In this document: positions 6,508 to 10,075 of the stretch, piece after piece
Numbering within the stretch: the first letter of the stretch is position 1
Layout of the letters: each line of letters starts with the position of its first letter
From: JAWXCH01 sp034440595
Lineage (GTDB): Bacteria; Planctomycetota; Planctomycetia; Pirellulales; JALHPA01
Assembly (NCBI GenBank): GCA_034440595.1
Contig: JAWXCH010000354.1
Span: 1-10,075 of the forward strand
Direction: 5' to 3'
DNA: 10,075 nucleotides
Notes under the pieces: model-generated
The model's database searches: none
What the model was told of the DNA's origin: nothing
Seen by the model: only the letters and a program-made list of their open reading frames with translations
Program-made: the position numbers and the translations under genes

Positions 6508-7761
6508 CTAATTACTGCTTCGCACAGCCGTGTTATCGTAATCTCTCCCTTGCCGCACGGCGCGGATGATCATGAATTGGCCCGCAGCCATCAAGATTAT
6601 CCCCAGAAAATATGGCCACTCTACCTGCCACGACAGCAGCGGAATCCCCAGCAGCGGCCCGAGTATCCGTGCCAGTGAGCTGATACTTTGATTCAGTCCC
6701 AGAATACCACCTTGCCTGGCCGGATCACTGCGCCGCGAGATCAGTGAGTTCAGCGACGGCTGCATCAGCGAGAAGCCAACCACGACCACTGTCAGCGCAA
6801 ATAGCAGCATTGGAACTGCACCACTCCGAATGGCCGCCAGCATCATTCCAAACCCGCCAATCTCAAAGAGGGCGCCGGAAACTGCCAACGTCCCTTCCGA
6901 TACGCGCGTCGACAGCCTGCGCACAATCAATCCCTGCGCTATGGTCAGCGTCAGACCGATGTAGGCAAACGTCAGGCAGACCTGTTGAAAATCAAACCGA
7001 AATGGGCTGTCAATTTTCTCCCCTTTGACGAGCATCGAGATGGTCGTCTCGAACATGGAAAAAGCAAAGATACAGACAAACGATGCGGCCAAGAGCGCAC
7101 CGATCGACGGGATATTGATGGCCTCTCGAAAAGCGCGGGCGTCAAACAATTTGCGCTGTGCAGGAGCACTGGTCGCACTCAGCGACTCGGGCAACTTGAA
7201 CCACGCCAGCACCAGAGCAAACGCCGAAAGAATCGCCGCCACGTAACCGGGCCACGGGCCAGGATCCCCTACCCCGCTTGGCACGGCCAGATAACCAAGC
7301 AGCGGCCCAAAAGTGAAGCCCAGACCAAATGCCGCACCGACCAGCGCCATTCCCTTGGCACGCGTTTGCAGTGTTGTTGTATCGGCGATATATGCCTGCG
7401 CGGTGGGGATTGTCGCGCCGGCGATTCCGGCTCCGATTCTGGAAATAAACAGCCAGGTCAAACTGGAGTAAACCGTGGCAATGCCGAACAGGGTGTAGAA
7501 CACGACCGAACCGGCCAGGCCGATCATCAGTACCGGGCGACGACCAATGCGATCCGAAAGCCTTCCCCAGACTGGCGCGAACAAGAATTGCATGGCCGAA
7601 AAACTGGCCATCAGCAGGCCAATGGTCAGCCCGCTTTCATCCACCGTAAACTGCTGGGCATAGATCGGCAGCAGCGGCAAAACTAGCCCGAAGCCGAGTA
7701 AGTCGATAAAGACCGTCAGAAAGATCACCAGCAGCGAACCGGTGGTAGCACTCTTGGTCAT
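6508..7761 (-). CDS. Major facilitator superfamily transporter, TetA-like drug/proton antiporter, 417 aa
   Basis: A 12-helix inner-membrane transporter of the TCR/Tet (drug:H+ antiporter-1) type is likely. The first helix carries FIDLLGFGLVLPLLP (about 18-32) with the Asp20 typical of TetA relatives. Motif A between helices 2 and 3 reads GRLSDRIGRRP (66-76). Helix 4 has ISRIGAGIAGA (106-116), a motif B-like Arg, and helix 5 has antiporter motif C GAAFGLGFTFGPLLG (142-156). A hydrophilic central loop spans about 190-217, and helices 7-12 follow, with a short polar tail. No helix seems missing. The start overlaps a perfect 10-bp palindrome, TAGGTACCTA (7761-7770), whose AGG may serve as a weak ribosome-binding site. 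The gene is divergent from the ligase gene and convergent with the propeller gene. Substrate unknown; tetracycline resistance should not be assumed from similarity. Confidence 0.92.
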   Translation of the reverse strand: MTKSATTGSLLVIFLTVFIDLLGFGLVLPLLPIYAQQFTVDESGLTIGLLMASFSAMQFLFAPVWGRLSDRIGRRPVLMIGLAGSVVFYTLFGIATVYSSLTWLFISRIGAGIAGATIPTAQAYIADTTTLQTRAKGMALVGAAFGLGFTFGPLLGYLAVPSGVGDPGPWPGYVAAILSAFALVLAWFKLPESLSATSAPAQRKLFDARAFREAINIPSIGALLAASFVCIFAFSMFETTISMLVKGEKIDSPFRFDFQQVCLTFAYIGLTLTIAQGLIVRRLSTRVSEGTLAVSGALFEIGGFGMMLAAIRSGAVPMLLFALTVVVVGFSLMQPSLNSLISRRSDPARQGGILGLNQSISSLARILGPLLGIPLLSWQVEWPYFLGIILMAAGQFMIIRAVRQGRDYDNTAVRSSN

Positions 7762-7863
7762 AGGTACCTAACATGATAAATGACGATCGGCCGGACTGTC
7801 GCGACTCCCAAGCTTAGCATGAACCGGAACTATCGCGCAAGGCGCAGCTCATGTATTCAATGT

Positions 7864-7896
7864 AATATACTTCGGAACGCCGCTGCTCAGCAGCAC
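7864..7896. repeat. Degenerate, loop-less relative of the palindromic element
   Basis: AATATACTTCGGAACGCC here aligns with AATACACTTCGGGTGCC at 6422-6438 with a one-base gap. It is followed by the palindrome GCTGCT-C-AGCAGC (7882-7894), as if the arms CACTGCTGG and CCAGCAGTG had lost their loop-side bases. It lies in the 177-bp divergent region between the transporter and ligase genes, not after a stop codon. This also argues that the ligase starts downstream of it. The relationship is inferred from the alignment by eye. Confidence 0.5.
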
Positions 7897-7938
7897 TCCC
7901 TAGTCAGCAGCGCCAGCAGGTCGTATCATTCTGAAACC

Positions 7939-9219
7939 ATGTCACCTTCCACAATCGGCGAACGAAATCGGCTGCGGCAACTCGATCGAACTGCGCTTGC
8001 GCAGCATCAGGTGATGCGGCTGAATCGACTGCTTACGGAGATCCTACCGACCAACCCATTCTACGAAAGCAAACTTTCTGGCCGAAGGCTGCCACTTTCC
8101 AGCCTCGAGCATCTCCGTGACTGGCCGTTCACTTACAAAGAAGAACTGCTGGACAGCGGCAGCGAATACGCCGCCAATCATACCAATCTGTCTTCATCCC
8201 ACGCACGTTTCCACCAAACCAGTGGGACACGCGGCCGACCGATCATTATGCTCGACACCGCGGCCGATTGGCAGTGGTTTGTCGACACCTGGCAATATGT
8301 TCTGGACGCTGCCGAGGTCACCGCCGCGGATCTCGCACTGATGGCTTTTTCCTTTGGGCCATTCATTGGCTTTTGGAGTGCCAATGAAGCCCTGGTGCAA
8401 CGCGGCTGCCTAGTAGTTCCCACCGGTGGCATGAGTACACTGGCCCGCTTGGAACTACTGCGAGTAAGTCGCGCAACCGTCATTTGCTGCACGCCGAGTT
8501 ATGCTCTGCACATGCTGGAAGTCGCCGGTGAACACAAAATGGACGTTGCCTCGCTCGATGTCGCCAAAATCATTGTCGCGGGTGAGCCAGGCGGCTCCAT
8601 CCCAGCGATTCGCCAGCGTATTGAAACCGGCTGGCAAGCGCGTCTGATCGATCATGCCGGCGCTACGGAGATCGGTCCCTGGGGATATGGCAATCGAGAA
8701 GGCACCGGCCTGTACATCACCGAGAGCGAGTTCATCGCCGAGTTCTATTCCATCTCCACCGGCAAACCGGCCAGCGAAGGAGAACTATCCGAACTGGTAC
8801 TGACCGGCCTTGGACGAACAGGATGTCCGCTGATTCGCTACCGAACCGGCGACCTCGTTCGACCGCAGTGGAGTCATGCCGAACAGCCAGACGCTGAATG
8901 CCGCTTTGTCTTTCTGGAAGGGGGCCTGCTCGGCCGCACGGACGACATGATGATCATTCGTGGCGTAAATATCTTCCCCAGTTCGATCGAGCAGATCGTT
9001 CGCAGCTTTCCTGAGGTCGTCGAGTATCGCCTCACCGTGCATCGCGTCGCGGCAATGGATCAATTATCCTTGGAGGTCGAAGACCGACTGGAGAACACAG
9101 CTCGAATTGAGGACGAACTTCAACTCCGTCTCGGGCTGCGTGTCGCGGTGACGTTGGTACCGATTGGCTCGTTGCCTCGCTTCGATGGAAAAGGAAAACG
9201 GTTTATCGATCGCCGTTAG
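7939..9219 (+). CDS. Phenylacetate-CoA-ligase-family AMP-forming enzyme, 426 aa
   Basis: This is an acyl-adenylate-forming enzyme close to PaaK, which joins an aryl or acyl acid to CoA using ATP. Motifs with residue numbers from this start: P-loop TSGTRGRP (94-101), GATEIG (241-246), YRTGDLV (301-307) with its conserved Asp, and the PaaK-type hinge GRTDDMMIIRGVNIFPSSIE (332-351). The C-terminal FDGKGKR (415-421) supplies the catalytic lysine region. The length equals the usual 420-440 aa. The frame stays open up to an ATG at 7780, but those 53 extra residues have no family character and overlap the degenerate palindrome, so MSPSTIGERN at 7939 is preferred; no strong ribosome-binding site is visible there. 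No other phenylacetate-pathway genes (paaA-E) lie nearby, so the natural acid is uncertain. It is probably co-transcribed with the DUF971 gene 31 bp downstream. Confidence 0.9.
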   Translation: MSPSTIGERNRLRQLDRTALAQHQVMRLNRLLTEILPTNPFYESKLSGRRLPLSSLEHLRDWPFTYKEELLDSGSEYAANHTNLSSSHARFHQTSGTRGRPIIMLDTAADWQWFVDTWQYVLDAAEVTAADLALMAFSFGPFIGFWSANEALVQRGCLVVPTGGMSTLARLELLRVSRATVICCTPSYALHMLEVAGEHKMDVASLDVAKIIVAGEPGGSIPAIRQRIETGWQARLIDHAGATEIGPWGYGNREGTGLYITESEFIAEFYSISTGKPASEGELSELVLTGLGRTGCPLIRYRTGDLVRPQWSHAEQPDAECRFVFLEGGLLGRTDDMMIIRGVNIFPSSIEQIVRSFPEVVEYRLTVHRVAAMDQLSLEVEDRLENTARIEDELQLRLGLRVAVTLVPIGSLPRFDGKGKRFIDRR

Positions 9220-9250
9220 TCGCATTCATTTTAGCTGCATCTACTGCCCT

Positions 9251-9574
9251 ATGCCCGTTACTCCTGTTGAAATCAAACGACTTGCAACCGACCGACTGCT
9301 CATTGTCTGGAGCGATGGCATTACGCGCGAGTACACCGCTAATGCCTTGCGAAACGGCTGTCCTTGTGCGAACTGCAAAGAAAAAAGGCTGCATCCACCC
9401 CCTGCTACGCTGCTGCCCGTACTCTCTGCGGCAGAAACACAGCCAGTAACAATTCGGGGCATGCACCCGGTCGGCAACTACGCCTACTCGATCGACTTCA
9501 GCGACGGCCACGACACGGGGATTTATACCTTTCCACAATTGGTGGCACTGGGAACAGTCGTCAGCACGACTTGA
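9251..9574 (+). CDS. DUF971 domain protein (GBBH-like N-terminal domain), 107 aa
   Basis: This small stand-alone protein is made of one DUF971 domain. Diagnostic parts are IVWSDGITREYTANALRNGCPCANC (about 18-42), with the cysteine cluster C37-x-C39-x2-C42, and GNYAYSIDFSDGHDTGIYTFPQL (75-97). In characterised proteins this domain occurs at the N-terminus of gamma-butyrobetaine hydroxylase, where it binds zinc, and fused to Mrp/HCF101-type iron-sulfur carriers. The free-standing form has no assigned function that I know of. The ATG at 9251 is chosen because the domain starts directly after it; an in-frame upstream ATG at 9164 would overlap the ligase gene and add 29 unrelated residues. The 31-bp gap suggests an operon with the ligase. 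A metal-binding or Fe-S-related role is an inference from the cysteines. Confidence 0.85.
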   Translation: MPVTPVEIKRLATDRLLIVWSDGITREYTANALRNGCPCANCKEKRLHPPPATLLPVLSAAETQPVTIRGMHPVGNYAYSIDFSDGHDTGIYTFPQLVALGTVVSTT

Positions 9575-9580
9575 ACCGAT

Positions 9581-9623
9581 AGTAGGATTGAATTGCGCTG
9601 GGAGTCCTACTGCACTACTTTTT
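9581..9623 (+). terminator. Possible terminator hairpin after the DUF971 gene
   Basis: AGTAGGA (9581-9587) pairs perfectly with TCCTACT (9605-9611) across a 17-nt loop, 6 bp after the DUF971 stop, and a run of five T lies at 9619-9623. The stem is short and the T-run is 7 nt away, so termination is uncertain. It sits in the 40-bp gap between convergent genes and could serve both. Its sequence is unrelated to the CACTGCTGG palindromes. Confidence 0.35.
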
Positions 9624-10075
9624 CGCCGGTGCCGATTTCTTTGCCGGATCGGTCTTCGGCGCACCTTTCGCCTCGGTTTTCGCCGCAGCCTTCGGCTCAC
9701 CAGCAGAATCGGGCTGCGCCGCAAAAGGATCCGAGGCGATCGGTTCTGGTGGCGCAGCAGGAGTGGAACTCTTTTGCGCGCCATCACCAGACTCACCACC
9801 AGATTTACTCTTACCGTCCCCCTCTTCGCCCGAATCTATTGGAGCGCCCGACTGTTGGAATGGATCGCGGATCGGCAATGCACCTTCGGGTTCGCGATCG
9901 TTCAGAATCCTTTGCGGATTGAACCCGCCAGGGAATTGAAAGCCTGGTCCAAAATTGCCGGGCGAGACCCCCTTTTGTTTGATCACTTCGGACTCGCTGA
10001 GGTGGATCTTTTTATAGGTATCTTCCGAGACCACATAATACCATTCGGCAAAGCGATCATTCAGATCCTTGGCAC
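9615..10075 (-). CDS. C-terminal part of a protein with a low-complexity Pro/Ala/Lys-rich tail (5' end outside window)
   Basis: The frame is open to the window edge, so only the last 152 residues are visible; the GTG at 10034 is internal. The upstream part reads AKDLNDRFAEWYYVVSEDTYKKIHL, a folded-looking end of a domain. The remaining 110 or so residues are low complexity: a Gly/Phe/Pro stretch (GNFGPGFQFPGGFNP), an acidic Gly/Ser stretch, then Pro/Ala and finally a lysine-alanine tail (KTDPAKKSAPAKK). The WYYVVSEDTYKK end reminds me of the C-terminus of planctomycetal DUF4340-type proteins, but this is a recollection of style, not a firm match. The tail is probably disordered and positively charged at its end, possibly for surface or nucleic-acid contacts. 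The gene converges on DUF971. Confidence 0.7.
   Translation of the reverse strand, partial: AKDLNDRFAEWYYVVSEDTYKKIHLSESEVIKQKGVSPGNFGPGFQFPGGFNPQRILNDREPEGALPIRDPFQQSGAPIDSGEEGDGKSKSGGESGDGAQKSSTPAAPPEPIASDPFAAQPDSAGEPKAAAKTEAKGAPKTDPAKKSAPAKK

Noticed and set aside
6985..7686. 233-codon open frame on the plus strand opposite the transporter
   Set aside because: The translation is Arg/Gln/Gly-rich and without domain features. The minus-strand frame encodes a clear 12-helix transporter, so this is a shadow.
6508..7761. Calling the transporter a tetracycline resistance gene
   Set aside because: Motifs A and C and the TetA-like first helix only place it in the family; nothing in the sequence defines the substrate.
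7780..7938. N-terminal extension of the ligase from the upstream ATG at 7780
   Set aside because: The 53 residues show no family features, the DNA contains the degenerate palindrome, and the ATG at 7939 gives the normal family length.
9164..9250. Earlier start for the DUF971 protein overlapping the ligase gene
   Set aside because: The extra 29 residues are out-of-frame ligase coding sequence, and the domain begins right after the ATG at 9251.

Overview
The window looks like chromosomal DNA from a moderately GC-rich bacterium, most likely a planctomycete of the Pirellula/Rhodopirellula type. This is inferred from gene style: a secreted PQQ-type beta-propeller beginning QEWTRFRGPNGTG, a phenylacetate-CoA-ligase-like enzyme, short DUF971 and Ala/Lys-rich proteins, and widely spaced single-gene units. 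No rRNA, tRNA, CRISPR or phage genes were seen.

Layout from left to right. Positions 2-991 (+) hold the C-terminal part of a sigma-54-dependent transcriptional activator. Positions 1030-2504 are a complete IS4-family insertion sequence with a 411-aa DDE transposase, perfect terminal inverted repeats and a 9-bp target duplication. Positions 2570-4186 (-) encode a membrane-anchored or secreted esterase-type alpha/beta hydrolase. Positions 4293-4895 (-) encode the SOS repressor LexA, with a sigma-70-type promoter and an SOS-box-like operator upstream. Positions 5179-6417 (+) encode a secreted PQQ-like beta-propeller protein. Positions 6508-7761 (-) encode a TetA-like major facilitator transporter. 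Positions 7939-9219 (+) encode a phenylacetate-CoA-ligase-family enzyme, followed 31 bp later by a DUF971 protein (9251-9574). Positions 9615-10075 (-) hold the C-terminal end of a protein with a long low-complexity tail.

The most interesting signal is non-coding. A palindrome with arms CACTGCTGG / CCAGCAGTG and a 5-nt loop lies intact between the convergent propeller and transporter genes (6438-6460). A second copy originally lay between the convergent activator and esterase genes. The insertion sequence has split that copy exactly at its centre: the left arm is at 1014-1022, the right arm at 2512-2520, and the 9-bp duplication GGATTGCCC is the hairpin loop plus two bases of each arm. A shrunken third relative lies at 7869-7896. 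The data suggest a dispersed REP-like or terminator-like element family used as a structural target by this transposon.

Regulation visible in the sequence: lexA probably controls itself through an operator between its -35 and -10 boxes. The esterase downstream of lexA has a plausible promoter of its own. The insertion sequence carries a perfect TATAAT pointing outward, antisense to the esterase 3' end. Apart from the ligase/DUF971 pair, the genes look like independent units rather than one pathway.
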